Assembly: GCA_903913285.1 (NCBI GenBank)
Contig: CAIWKO010000045.1
Coordinates: forward strand, 192,068 to 256,067
Length of the DNA: 64,000 bases
Direction: 5' to 3'
DNA from: an uncultured Bacteroidales bacterium
GTDB taxonomy: Bacteria; Bacteroidota; Bacteroidia; Bacteroidales; CAIWKO01
The notes under the pieces are model-generated. The model saw nothing but the letters and a program-made list of their open reading frames with translations. It was not told where the DNA came from and made no database searches. The position numbers and the translations under genes are program-made. This document shows, one piece after another, positions 1 through 7,844 of the stretch; within the stretch, counting starts at the first letter, position 1, and each line of letters opens with the position of its first letter.

Positions 1-1
1 A

Positions 2-52
2 AACATCACTATCAAAGATACCAAGGACGGGGCAACCTGGAATATGGAATAA
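2..52 (+). CDS. C-terminal tail of a truncated protein
   Basis: The first bases hold an open plus-strand frame of 16 codons (NITIKDTKDGATWNME) ending in TAA at 50-52. The gene begins before the window, so its function cannot be judged. The frame is supported only by being open to the edge and by a hydrophilic, protein-like composition. A palindromic repeat follows directly, consistent with a 3' gene end converging on the lipoprotein gene at 89-724. Confidence 0.4.
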   Translation, partial: NITIKDTKDGATWNME

Positions 53-58
53 TTATTT

Positions 59-84
59 GTAGGGACACGACATGTCATGTCCTT
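59..84. repeat. Palindromic element between convergent gene ends
   Basis: Near-perfect palindrome GGACACGACATGTCATGTCC (one C/T mismatch) preceded by GTA. It lies between the 3' end of the truncated plus-strand gene and the 3' end of the minus-strand lipoprotein gene. The same sequence recurs at 50773-50803, so it is a dispersed element rather than chance. The hairpin could act as a transcription terminator or RNA stabiliser, but no T-run follows at this copy. Confidence 0.6.
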
Positions 85-88
85 CAAC

Positions 89-724
89 CTAATTTTTCAA
101 ATACCACAAGAGCCCTTCATCTGTTTTAAACCCAAGCAGACCTTGGCTTGTATTATAATAGGCTGTTTTAATGTTATTATTAGAAGTTAATGTATAAACA
201 TTATAATACTTGTTTGGCCCGACAAACAGGCTGTCACTAAAAGAAACGTTATCAGCATGTATTCCCATTAATACAGACAAATCATTAAATGCAAATCTGC
301 TATCAAAAACCCAATCTTGAGAATCAGTATATTGAATTTGCAAATAAAATAATTTATGGAAAGCATTATCATAATAATAAACAAGCAATTCAAGTTCCAG
401 ATAACCATAATTATTTGCTTGTTCAAAGTGAGTAACATTATTTCTAATATAATAATAGTCAGGTTCGCATTCGCCATAGTAATATTCGAAAATGTGATCT
501 TTCTCGTATTCACCAAATTTTCTATAACCGGAGTAAAAATAAAGCGAATATCCAACCGAATCTTTAAAAACAATTTTTTCGGTTCCGCTATAGGGTACAA
601 TACTTAAATCGGTTGAAATGAAATCAACAGTGCCTAAATTTTTTGGCTTACCGCATTTATTACATTGAACAAACACCATCACCAAAATCATCCCAACGCT
701 CAACAGAAATATTTTTCTTTTCAT
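89..724 (-). CDS. Predicted lipoprotein of unknown function
   Basis: A 211-residue protein. The N-terminus (Lys-Arg-Lys, hydrophobic stretch to residue 20, then Cys21 in VFVQC) is a lipoprotein signal, so the mature protein should be anchored to the outer or inner membrane facing the periplasm. The remainder is rich in Tyr, Asn and Phe with alternating hydrophobic residues, which suggests a beta-rich fold. No catalytic motif or known family was recognised. The start is the only ATG giving the complete signal peptide. It is probably a single-gene unit: the next minus-strand gene, at 858-1838, is upstream and has its own terminator in between. Confidence 0.75.
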   Translation of the reverse strand: MKRKIFLLSVGMILVMVFVQCNKCGKPKNLGTVDFISTDLSIVPYSGTEKIVFKDSVGYSLYFYSGYRKFGEYEKDHIFEYYYGECEPDYYYIRNNVTHFEQANNYGYLELELLVYYYDNAFHKLFYLQIQYTDSQDWVFDSRFAFNDLSVLMGIHADNVSFSDSLFVGPNKYYNVYTLTSNNNIKTAYYNTSQGLLGFKTDEGLLWYLKN

Positions 725-789
725 TGTAATTTATATTGACTTCGAAAGTTTTCTACGCATAAAATTACTAATTATAACCATTCAACCTC

Positions 790-831
790 AAAAAAAAAAC
801 TCCCTCAGCCATCACAACCAAGAGAGTTTTT
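790..831 (-). terminator. Rho-independent terminator after the 326-residue gene
   Basis: On the minus strand, AAAAACTCTCTTGG pairs with CTGAGGGAGTTTTT (14 positions, several G-T wobbles) around a 9-nt loop, followed by a run of ten T. It lies 27 bases after the stop codon of the gene at 858-1838. Confidence 0.75.
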
Positions 832-840
832 CACTTTTAT

Positions 841-868
841 CTATTCACTATTACCTATTAACTACCAG
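841..868. repeat. 7-bp CTA-rich tandem repeat over a stop codon
   Basis: Four in-phase heptamers on the plus strand: CTATTCA, CTATTAC, CTATTAA, CTACCAG. The stop codon of the minus-strand gene (858-860) lies inside the third unit, so the last codons belong to the repeat. On the sense strand the units contain TAG and TAA in successive frames. Related heptamers occur at 2480-2521 and 27843-27905. Confidence 0.65.
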
Positions 869-1838
869 GTGTTCCATCATCAATAGCCTTCATCTCCGTA
901 ATAACTTCCGTCGTTTCCCCTGCCTTAATATCAAACTTAATAACCACGTCATTATACGTAGCTTTTCTCAAAATCGCCGTATAACTGCCTTCCTTCAAAT
1001 CCACCAACAGTCCGCCTTCATCGTCTGTGTTCAACACATAATCCGTACCTTCTATCGTCAGTTCGGCATCCTCTATCCAACTGTCGTCTATACCAAAATC
1101 TTTCGCCGTAAAATCCAGTTCACCCATTTTGGCTGCCAGTTGTTCAGCCAGTTTCTGTTCTTTCTCAACCTTAGTAGTTCCATCATGTCTGATTCGTTTC
1201 AGCAGCAAACTAATCGTATATTCCTTTGCTCTCACATTTCCCTTAAACAAAGTCTTCCCTGCCAAACAAATGTTCAGCGTCATGTTCCACATATCATCAA
1301 ACTTAACGTGATTTTCGCTCACAGCCAATTGCTTATCTGCTTCCATTTGATTTTGTTTCTGATTCAGCAGCCTAACCTGCTCAGCTTTTGCTTTCATGCC
1401 GTCCCATTGTCCTGAACTCCATCCCTGATCTTCCAGCGCATCATTATTATCCTCTATATTCTTATTCAGCACCGTCATCGCCAAAGCCAAACCTTCCATA
1501 TTATCTCGCGAAATACATTTCCGAACATCGCTCACACCCATATCTTTCACCTCCATATTCAAATTACTGCCTGCATTAGTAGCAAAAACAATAATATCAT
1601 CCAAATCCGTTCTCAGGCTTATCGCGGTGGTCATCAACAATTTTGTAATCGTAGCTTTTTGCTTAATATAAAACTTAGTAGCCACAATACCTTCACACAC
1701 CTCTATCGCTGCTATTGTATCATCTTCAAAAGTGCCCAGATATTTTTTATACTTTGTCGTAAACTTTGTTTTATCAGTATGAAAACTGTCGATAACAAAT
1801 CTCGACAAAACCGTTTTATCTTCAATTTTTGGATGCAT
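858..1838 (-). CDS. Hypothetical helical protein with a C-terminal beta-sandwich-like module
   Basis: A 326-residue protein without signal peptide or membrane segment, so probably cytoplasmic. Residues 1 to about 235 look all-alpha, with many charged residues. The last 80 residues (VDLKEGSYTAIL, then KFDIKAGETTEV) resemble the carboxypeptidase-regulatory-like/PEGA type of small beta-sandwich. No catalytic motif is visible. A phylum-type promoter lies just upstream (1876-1908), a terminator follows the stop codon, and a 21-bp tandem array lies 290 bp upstream. It is a single-gene unit of unknown function; the beta module suggests binding or adhesion rather than catalysis. Confidence 0.7.
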   Translation of the reverse strand: MHPKIEDKTVLSRFVIDSFHTDKTKFTTKYKKYLGTFEDDTIAAIEVCEGIVATKFYIKQKATITKLLMTTAISLRTDLDDIIVFATNAGSNLNMEVKDMGVSDVRKCISRDNMEGLALAMTVLNKNIEDNNDALEDQGWSSGQWDGMKAKAEQVRLLNQKQNQMEADKQLAVSENHVKFDDMWNMTLNICLAGKTLFKGNVRAKEYTISLLLKRIRHDGTTKVEKEQKLAEQLAAKMGELDFTAKDFGIDDSWIEDAELTIEGTDYVLNTDDEGGLLVDLKEGSYTAILRKATYNDVVIKFDIKAGETTEVITEMKAIDDGTPGS

Positions 1839-1875
1839 AATACTAGATTTTTAAATTAATACTAAAAATCAAAAG

Positions 1876-1908
1876 CAAATATAAATAAAAAAACAAGAAA
1901 ATTACAAA
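1876..1908 (-). promoter_or_regulatory. Bacteroidota-type promoter of the 326-residue gene
   Basis: Read on the minus strand, the -7 element is TATATTTG (1883-1876) and the -33 element is TTTG (1908-1905), with a 21-bp spacer. The -7 element is 38 bp upstream of the ATG. Confidence 0.55.
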
Positions 1909-2126
1909 AATTAACAAATTAATTTTACACTAATAATCGATAATACGTACATGCCTTAATCCACAAGCATTTTAGACAGTACACTTAACCATCAACAAAC
2001 TAAAAATTTTTATCCGAAACAAATTATTAATAAAATAACACATCAAAATTGCCCTATTTCTATCAACACGACGTACCAAATGACCTTAAAACAAACTTAA
2101 ATTCTTATCAATTTAATAAAAACAAA

Positions 2127-2357
2127 GGGAAATCTCCCACTGTCGAAGGGTAACTTGTCACTGTCGAAGGGAAATCTCTCACTGTCGAAGGGAAATGTCT
2201 CACTGTCGAAGGGAAATATGTCACTGTCGAGGGGAAATCTCTCACTGTCGAAGGGAAATATGCCAATGTCAAAGGGAAATCTCTCACTTTCGAAGGGAAA
2301 TGTCTCACTGTCGAAGGGAAATCTCTTACTTTCGAAGGGAAATTTGTCACTGTCAAA
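2127..2357 (+). repeat. 21-bp tandem array A1, 11 units
   Basis: Eleven contiguous units of exactly 21 bp. Each starts GGGAAAT or GGGTAAC and ends CTGTCGAA, with variation mainly in the middle (CTCTCA, GTCTCA, ATGTCA). The array ends in a degenerate twelfth unit containing AACGCGT. Because 21 is a multiple of 3 and the unit lacks stops, frames on both strands stay open (for example a seven-residue SLSKGN-type repeat). This is a side effect of the period, and no start signal or conserved protein supports translation. Array A2 (13194-13424) has the same length, unit number, core TGTCGAAGG and terminal AACGCGT. Confidence 0.9.
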
Positions 2358-2479
2358 GGGTAACGCGTCTACCAAGCCTTTCCGAAGGTCAATTATTCAA
2401 TCTAATAACATATAACTTCCAATCCTCCCCACAAATCCTCCAAACTTTAAAAAAATAATTTAAAACTTAAAACAAAAAC

Positions 2480-2521
2480 CCTTGAACCTTTAACTTTAAA
2501 CTTTGAACTAATAACTTTAGG
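2480..2521. repeat. 7-bp tandem repeat downstream of the GH16-like gene
   Basis: Six in-phase heptamers: CCTTGAA, CCTTTAA, CTTTAAA, CTTTGAA, CTAATAA, CTTTAGG. Read on the minus strand, the sense of the upstream gene, they contain TAA and TAG in shifting frames. Degenerate copies (CTTTAGGCACTT) continue to the stop codon at 2577. Confidence 0.6.
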
Positions 2522-2576
2522 CACTTTAAGTACTTTAGTTCACCTGCCCGACGATCAGGCGGGCTTTAGGCACTTC

Positions 2577-4511
2577 CTACTCCACCGTTATTTCAAAAAT
2601 CTTCCCCACCAGATCCTTCTTCGGGAAGGGGATAAACTGCTGTTCAAAAGGGCTGCCGGGCCACCAGTCGGTATTGTGAAACTCCTGCGAGATGATCAGC
2701 AGCATTTGGTTGTTGGGTATAGAGGTAATTTGGTCGTTCATGTAGCCCACCACGCGCAGTTTGTCTTTCTCGGGCCCGATGCGCCATATAATTTCGGTAG
2801 GTTTCCATTCAATTTGAAAATAATAATAGGGCGAAGCAAACAACTCGTCGTCCGATTCGGGTGTGCGTTCCGTAAGGGCTCGATACCAGTAGTCCCAGCG
2901 ATGGGCGGTGAAGTTCTGGCCGTTGTATGCAACGGGCATACAACCCACATCGTAGTTGCGGGGCTGCGGACAGGCCATATCCCAGTTGGTACAACACACC
3001 ATCACCTTACCCGAGTCGTTTTCTACGGCTTGTGGCAGGGGCACGTTCCACCATGTTTCCTTATTCCTATCGGCCACCGGATAGAGGTAGGCAGGCGGAA
3101 ACTGATACGAGGGGCAATAGCCGACCGTTTTCAGTATCTCGAAATCAATTTCGGAATAGGACGTCAGGGGCGAACGTTTCTCGTTCTTTCCGCCGCCATA
3201 TTTTGGCAGATAACCTTTCTCCGTGCATTCGCGGCAGTTGTTCCAGTCTTCGTTTCCGTTGGTCACGAGCCAGATGGCGTTGGTGATGCCGTTCCACACG
3301 CCGTTTTTGTTCAGCAGTTCGGTGAGTTTCACCTTCACGGTATATTTTCCGTACGTTAAACCTTCGCGCGTGATCACTCCCACGCTTTGTTTTTTCCAGT
3401 CGCCCCATTGCGAAGCCTCGTTATGTATAGCAACCGTTGCATTGGTGGTATCCACCTCTATTTGCCTGCACGGACAACTAATGATTTGCGGCTCAACCGA
3501 AATAAGTTCTTCTTTCTTAAAAAAGCTGCGGTTCCAGTTGTAGTCGCGCAGCGAATAATTATCGTTCAAAACGTCGGCTATCACCGGGATGTTATCGAAT
3601 TTGGCAGTGGCATTCACGTTATTGATCACCTGAGCCAAAGGCGTGTTATAATAGAGTGCATCGCTGGCTCCGCAATGTTTGGAAAAATATCCTCCGTAGG
3701 TTTTCGGGTCGAAATCAACCGGGTTGGTATACACGCCTGCAGCCAGATCGGGCTTGGCCACCACACACAGATCGTTGCCCGTGGTTTGAACAAAAACATT
3801 TTTCAGTTCATAGCCGTCGCCATACAGGAAATAATAATAGGGGTTCACAAATTTATTGTTATGCTTCAGCCCGATATTGCTGATATAGCCGGGTATGATT
3901 TTGTTTTTGATATTGTCGGCAGTGGTTACCACCAGCATAAAACTGTAGTTGCCCGTGCGGGGATTCCGTTGCCAGCGCTGGTTTTCGTGTTTACTGAAAT
4001 AGCGTGCTTCGTTGCGCGGATTGCCCACGATGCGCAGCTTGAAATCAACACTGTGGAACTTCCCGTCGGCTGGAATCACAGGCGTTTCAACAAAAGCAAC
4101 AGTCGAATCTTCCCAGCTTCCGTAGAAGTTTTCGTTTGCCAGGGGATGCTCGTCCATGCCATGATCTGTACATTCGGGAAATTTGTAAGATTCGTTTTGA
4201 TAATATATTTTATAGGCGAATTTTTGCGCACTGCCACTATTGTTTTTGATAGCGAACTCAAAATCGAATTTCCCGTCGGCAGTTTGCCTGACAGAGGGGA
4301 TATTGAAGCCGTTGATGGCACCATTATAGTCGAGATACAGCAACTTGGTGTTTTTCGAATCGGGAGAAAGCGCACTCCAGTTGGTGAGGGTTTTAAAATC
4401 CTTAATTTCGAAGATCTGCGATTGCTTTTCCTTGCCGGGACGATTGCCGCACGATGCCAGCAGCAAAGCCAGCACAACCATCAGGGCGCTATGTTTCAGG
4501 CTGTTCTTCAT
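2577..4511 (-). CDS. GH16-like glycoside hydrolase lipoprotein
   Basis: A 644-residue protein starting at MKNSLKHSALMV. This start overlaps the stop of the preceding gene as ATGA, indicating translational coupling, and gives a clean lipoprotein signal (LLLASCG). A longer frame upstream exists but lacks a signal peptide. The C-terminal third carries SEIDFEIL with E454, D456 and E458, the ExDxE catalytic signature of GH16/concanavalin-A-like glucanases, followed by Trp- and Tyr-rich strands. The N-terminal 350 residues are beta-rich and unassigned. The family cleaves beta-1,3/1,4-glucans, galactans or similar; the substrate here is unknown. It is coupled to a membrane FG-GAP protein, so the pair probably works together at the cell surface. 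Confidence 0.65.
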   Translation of the reverse strand: MKNSLKHSALMVVLALLLASCGNRPGKEKQSQIFEIKDFKTLTNWSALSPDSKNTKLLYLDYNGAINGFNIPSVRQTADGKFDFEFAIKNNSGSAQKFAYKIYYQNESYKFPECTDHGMDEHPLANENFYGSWEDSTVAFVETPVIPADGKFHSVDFKLRIVGNPRNEARYFSKHENQRWQRNPRTGNYSFMLVVTTADNIKNKIIPGYISNIGLKHNNKFVNPYYYFLYGDGYELKNVFVQTTGNDLCVVAKPDLAAGVYTNPVDFDPKTYGGYFSKHCGASDALYYNTPLAQVINNVNATAKFDNIPVIADVLNDNYSLRDYNWNRSFFKKEELISVEPQIISCPCRQIEVDTTNATVAIHNEASQWGDWKKQSVGVITREGLTYGKYTVKVKLTELLNKNGVWNGITNAIWLVTNGNEDWNNCRECTEKGYLPKYGGGKNEKRSPLTSYSEIDFEILKTVGYCPSYQFPPAYLYPVADRNKETWWNVPLPQAVENDSGKVMVCCTNWDMACPQPRNYDVGCMPVAYNGQNFTAHRWDYWYRALTERTPESDDELFASPYYYFQIEWKPTEIIWRIGPEKDKLRVVGYMNDQITSIPNNQMLLIISQEFHNTDWWPGSPFEQQFIPFPKKDLVGKIFEITVE

Positions 4512-6274
4512 TTCTTCGGATCGTGTTGTAAGGTTAAGAACGAATAGAGGCCTATGGTTTCGGGCAGATCGACGATAATGCTGTTGTTGCTGCACAGGGT
4601 GAAGAACGAAACCGTGTTGTTATCGGCAAACTTCCCAGCCGAAACGATAAGGTTTTCGTAGTATTTGGGATTATGATCCTTTTCATAGCCCTTGAAATCG
4701 ATATTGCCGAGTATTTGATAACTCTTTTCCGAGAAACGTATCAATTTCATATCGAACCTCCACGAATTGCCGCAGGAAATCAATTCAGCCTTGCCATCGC
4801 CATCAAAATCGTTGGCAAAATAGGTGTTTTGAGGGTACAGCGTATCGCACTTTCCGTTGAAATTCCCCTGCTGAATGCAGGAGATCTTTTTCAGAACCAC
4901 GTCCACATCAAACAGCTTATAATAACATTGCCGACTTTTAATGTCAGAATACAACAACAATATATTATCGGCACCGCCGCTGTTTATAAAATCCGCCCCA
5001 AGCATTTTACTCTCGTAGCGTTGGGTGTTGGCTTCCGTAATTTCGCCCAAACTAACAGTATTCCATTTTTTCTTGTCGAAACTTAGCAGATTAGTTTTTC
5101 CTGTTGCTTCAATGGCTATAAGCTCTTCCTTTTTGTTCCCTTTTGGGTGGAATTTGCTAATTTGAGTTATCGCAGCTTTCAACCCGATATCGCCCGTTCG
5201 TTGCAAATATACCTGCATGCTTGCCGGGTTTTGGGCCGGTTTAAACCACAACAGGTTCTGCGGACTAGCATCAAATGCCACAATTTCGTCCACACCATCT
5301 CCGTCGACATCGGCAACAGTCATTTGAACAGGTGGTTTTGCGAATTTTATATCATTCTTAAAACTCAGCTTTTTGTAATTGAACTGATGGTTTGCGGCAT
5401 CATACCAAATATACCCGAAAGGGATCCCTTTTCGCAGAATCAATATCTGATCTGTAGCATTTCGCGTGTTGAAAAAATGCCCCGCTAAAAAACGGTCGTT
5501 CCTGTCCAGTTCAAAAGAACCGTTTCCGTCGGTGCTCATAACCGAAGTATTTTTAACATTCACGACGATCTGTTTTTCGGCATAATAAGCAGGGTAGGGC
5601 GGTTGGTTTGGAACAGGTTTATACGAATAGTTTTTCACAGTTTCATCTATCAGAGGTTTGTTGCCTTTGAGTTCCTGTTTGCCAAGTACCAGCAACACAT
5701 CGTCCATAAAAACTTCGCGCTTGCAATTGTTCCAATAATAAACTTTCACAATGTCGGTTGAATCGAATTTTACATCTTTAATTTCGGCTTTGCCACTCAC
5801 ATAAAACCATGCATCTTGTTTAGGCGCATCGTCATCTATGTTGATGAGTTTCGAATATTTCAGGCTATTCCCCGAACTTACGATCTGAAACACCAGTTTG
5901 CCCTCCCATTTATTAGCATTGGCAGGCAGATATATCCAGGCACCAAAGCGCGCCTCGCTGAGGTTTTTATAATTAAACTCGGCAAAAGGTTTCTGTAAAA
6001 GAACACTGTATTGATCTTTGCCACTTATCTTAACGGATCTTTTCCCCGAAAAGGCATGTAAGGTTGAGAACATGGAATTGGCATTGCCGTTTTCAAGATC
6101 GTAGATAAAAGTATTCGGATAATTCGTGCTGTCGGATGCAGCAATTCTATAATTTACGACAGGCGGTTTGGGGATATAAACATGATATTTCAGCTCGTAA
6201 ACCAAAAAAACAAAAAAAAATGCAAAAACGAACAACAGCCCCAGAAAAAAGAATACGCGGTGTGTTTTATGCAT
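4508..6274 (-). CDS. Membrane-anchored FG-GAP repeat protein
   Basis: A 588-residue protein with one N-terminal transmembrane segment (FFFLGLLFVFAFFFVFLVY) and a large extracytoplasmic part. Residues 30 to about 190 look like a carbohydrate-binding-type beta-sandwich. The rest contains FG-GAP/VCBS-like blades with calcium-loop motifs VADVDGDGVDEIV and DFDGDGKAEL, typical of beta-propeller surface proteins. The start at 6274 is chosen because a -7 promoter element lies at 6294-6301, which excludes the longer start at 6319. It overlaps the GH16-like gene by 4 bases. The likely role is substrate or ligand binding for the coupled hydrolase; this is inferred from context. Confidence 0.7.
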   Translation of the reverse strand: MHKTHRVFFFLGLLFVFAFFFVFLVYELKYHVYIPKPPVVNYRIAASDSTNYPNTFIYDLENGNANSMFSTLHAFSGKRSVKISGKDQYSVLLQKPFAEFNYKNLSEARFGAWIYLPANANKWEGKLVFQIVSSGNSLKYSKLINIDDDAPKQDAWFYVSGKAEIKDVKFDSTDIVKVYYWNNCKREVFMDDVLLVLGKQELKGNKPLIDETVKNYSYKPVPNQPPYPAYYAEKQIVVNVKNTSVMSTDGNGSFELDRNDRFLAGHFFNTRNATDQILILRKGIPFGYIWYDAANHQFNYKKLSFKNDIKFAKPPVQMTVADVDGDGVDEIVAFDASPQNLLWFKPAQNPASMQVYLQRTGDIGLKAAITQISKFHPKGNKKEELIAIEATGKTNLLSFDKKKWNTVSLGEITEANTQRYESKMLGADFINSGGADNILLLYSDIKSRQCYYKLFDVDVVLKKISCIQQGNFNGKCDTLYPQNTYFANDFDGDGKAELISCGNSWRFDMKLIRFSEKSYQILGNIDFKGYEKDHNPKYYENLIVSAGKFADNNTVSFFTLCSNNSIIVDLPETIGLYSFLTLQHDPKK

Positions 6275-6293
6275 TGAATGTTTTATTTTGAGC

Positions 6294-6320
6294 CAAATAT
6301 ACAAACGATTTTCGAACAAA
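6294..6320 (-). promoter_or_regulatory. Bacteroidota-type promoter of the FG-GAP/GH16 operon
   Basis: On the minus strand, -7 TATATTTG (6301-6294) is preceded by TTTG (6320-6317) at a short 15-bp spacing. The -7 element is 19 bp from the ATG at 6274. Confidence 0.5.
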
Positions 6321-6367
6321 AATATTCTGTAAAATTAAAATTATAGTATTGCTGTCGGTTTTATTAA

Positions 6368-6375
6368 TATTTTTG
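6368..6375 (+). promoter_or_regulatory. -7 promoter element of the GT2 gene
   Basis: TATTTTTG matches TAnnTTTG exactly and ends 19 bp before the ATG at 6395. No clear -33 TTTG was found. Confidence 0.4.
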
Positions 6376-6394
6376 CATCAATATAAAGAACAAA

Positions 6395-7114
6395 ATGACA
6401 GTATTATCTATAATTATTCCTGCATACAATGAAGCCAAGACCATCCATCTGATACTGGATAAAGTTAAGGCTGTCAGTATAATTGGTGGCATCCAAAAAG
6501 AGGTCATTATTGTGAACGATTGCTCGAAAGATAATACCGAAGAAGCAATTTTAAAATACAAAGCAGAAAACCCCGAACTGAATATACAGTATGTGAAGCA
6601 CGAAAAAAACGCCGGCAAGGGTGCTGCCCTGCACACAGGTATTGCCAAAGCTACCGGCGATTATCTTATTATACAGGATGCCGATCTGGAATACGACCCC
6701 GAAGAATACAACATACTGTTGAAACCCATGATCAATGGTTTTGCCGATGTAGTTTACGGTTCGCGCTTTATCGGAGGCAAACCTCACCGCATTTTGTTTT
6801 TCTGGCATTCAATCGGCAACCGTTTCCTGACCCGAATTTCGAACATGTTCACCAATTTGAACCTGACCGACATGGAAACATGCTACAAACTGTTCAGAAG
6901 AGAGTTTATTCAAAGCATAAACTTGCGCGAAAACCGTTTTGGTTTCGAGCCCGAAGTTACCGCAAAGATATCGCGTGTTAAAGAAATCCGGATATACGAA
7001 GTAGGCATATCATACTATGGCCGCACCTATGCCGAAGGGAAAAAAATAAGCATGAAAGATGGTTTCCGTGCACTTTACTGCATCATGAAATACGGTCTTT
7101 TCAAATGTAAATAA
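6395..7114 (+). CDS. Family 2 glycosyltransferase, polyprenyl-phosphate mannosyl/glucosyl type
   Basis: A 239-residue soluble GT-A enzyme. Nucleotide-sugar binding motifs are [14 protein letters not shown] near the N-terminus and VNDCSKDNT around residue 45. The metal-binding DxD is in [14 protein letters not shown] near residue 100, followed by [10 protein letters not shown]. This is the pattern of dolichol-phosphate mannosyltransferase-like enzymes, which load a sugar onto a polyprenyl phosphate for use on the far side of the membrane. There is no C-terminal membrane domain, so it is the short class. It is divergent from the FG-GAP/GH16 operon, which hints at a link to surface glycans. The exact sugar is unknown. 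Confidence 0.85.
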   Translation: MTVLSIIIPAYNEAKTIHLILDKVKAVSIIGGIQKEVIIVNDCSKDNTEEAILKYKAENPELNIQYVKHEKNAGKGAALHTGIAKATGDYLIIQDADLEYDPEEYNILLKPMINGFADVVYGSRFIGGKPHRILFFWHSIGNRFLTRISNMFTNLNLTDMETCYKLFRREFIQSINLRENRFGFEPEVTAKISRVKEIRIYEVGISYYGRTYAEGKKISMKDGFRALYCIMKYGLFKCK

Positions 7115-7130
7115 TGATCACTTTCCGGTT

Positions 7131-7532
7131 CTAAAACCCATATTCGTCGTAAAATTTATTCAAAGTGCCGTAAAGGTCTTCAAAAGCCACATAGTGGTTG
7201 TTGCATCCTTTTTTGGAACAGAATTTTACTTTTCCGCCCAGATCCAATAACAAGGGAACCATCGGTGCCTGACACAATTCGCATACTTCGCTGCCGTTTA
7301 GCACCTGATTGCAATGCGGGCAACAGAATTCGGCTATATCAACTCCCGAAATATCCATGTCGGCCTTATGGTCAAAACATCCGTAAATAGAACACAAACG
7401 TATGGTACCTCTCGTATTTCCTAATTGTATGTTCAACTTGATGCTGGGTTTATCGTGCAGCAGATTTTCGTAATCCATCAAAGATTTGTTGCACTTCGGA
7501 CATTTTACATTAATTGAAACTGTTTTGCTCAT
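7131..7532 (-). CDS. Small protein with several zinc-ribbon-like cysteine pairs
   Basis: A 133-residue cytoplasmic protein. CxxC or CxxxC pairs appear as CPKCNKS near the N-terminus, CSIYGC, CCPHCNQ, CELCQAP and CSKKGC. These are enough to bind two or three zinc ions in ribbon or treble-clef folds. The internal pattern (a CxxC pair, then a C-rich YGC or KGC element) appears twice, suggesting an internal duplication. No enzyme motif is visible. It converges with the glycosyltransferase gene, with 16 bases between the stop codons. Function unknown; nucleic-acid binding or a protein-interaction adaptor would fit. Confidence 0.7.
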   Translation of the reverse strand: MSKTVSINVKCPKCNKSLMDYENLLHDKPSIKLNIQLGNTRGTIRLCSIYGCFDHKADMDISGVDIAEFCCPHCNQVLNGSEVCELCQAPMVPLLLDLGGKVKFCSKKGCNNHYVAFEDLYGTLNKFYDEYGF

Positions 7533-7844
7533 AATTATTTCTCCACTAATATTAATTAATAAATGAATTATGATATAAAATTACACAATTATGAAGCAAA
7601 ATACAAGCAGAACTGATATTAATCAATTCAACCGATCAATAAAAAACAAAAAACCTTATAATTACGCTTAGCTCAGAGGCAAAAAGACGATTATGATATG
7701 TAACATTACTGACAAATATTTTTAAACTCTGATGATTTTCTAAAAAAAGTTTTACCTTTAAAAATTATTAGCGCCGAAAATAGTTTTTGCTATCAGACGC
7801 ACATAAAAGAACATAATTAACCAATAACCAAAAATTAAAAAACT
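7533..7844. other. AT-rich interval without a gene
   Basis: The 312 bases between the divergent zinc-ribbon and rubrerythrin-fusion genes hold no credible coding frame, tRNA or strong hairpin. It must contain the promoters of both genes. TAGTTTTTGC near 7780 is a near miss to the phylum -7 element. Confidence 0.5.

Larger units (their letters stand above)
1839..2576. other. Long non-coding interval carrying two tandem repeats
   Basis: The 738 bases between two minus-strand genes hold no credible gene. From left to right they contain the promoter of the left gene, an AT-rich stretch to about 2120, eleven 21-bp repeats (2127-2357), six 7-bp repeats (2480-2521) and a GC-rich imperfect inverted repeat at 2544-2564, next to the 3' end of the GH16-like gene. 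Confidence 0.7.

Noticed and set aside
2127-2357. CRISPR array
   Set aside because: Units are contiguous with no unique spacers, and no cas genes are present. The same applies to arrays A2, A3 and the 43-bp array.
2097-2415. Open frames over array A1 with SLSKGN or FPFDSER heptapeptide repeats
   Set aside because: A stop-free 21-bp unit opens frames on both strands automatically. There is no clean start signal or domain, and equal quality on both strands argues against coding.
3387-4547. 386-codon plus-strand ORF antisense to the GH16-like gene
   Set aside because: It lies wholly inside a well-supported gene on the other strand and has no family features, so it is a shadow frame.
4511-4595. 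Longer N-terminus for the GH16-like protein
   Set aside because: The extra 28 residues precede a lipoprotein signal and would destroy it; the ATGA overlap marks the start at 4511.
7533-7844. tRNA or riboswitch in the divergent gap
   Set aside because: No cloverleaf, conserved riboswitch core or strong hairpin could be seen.
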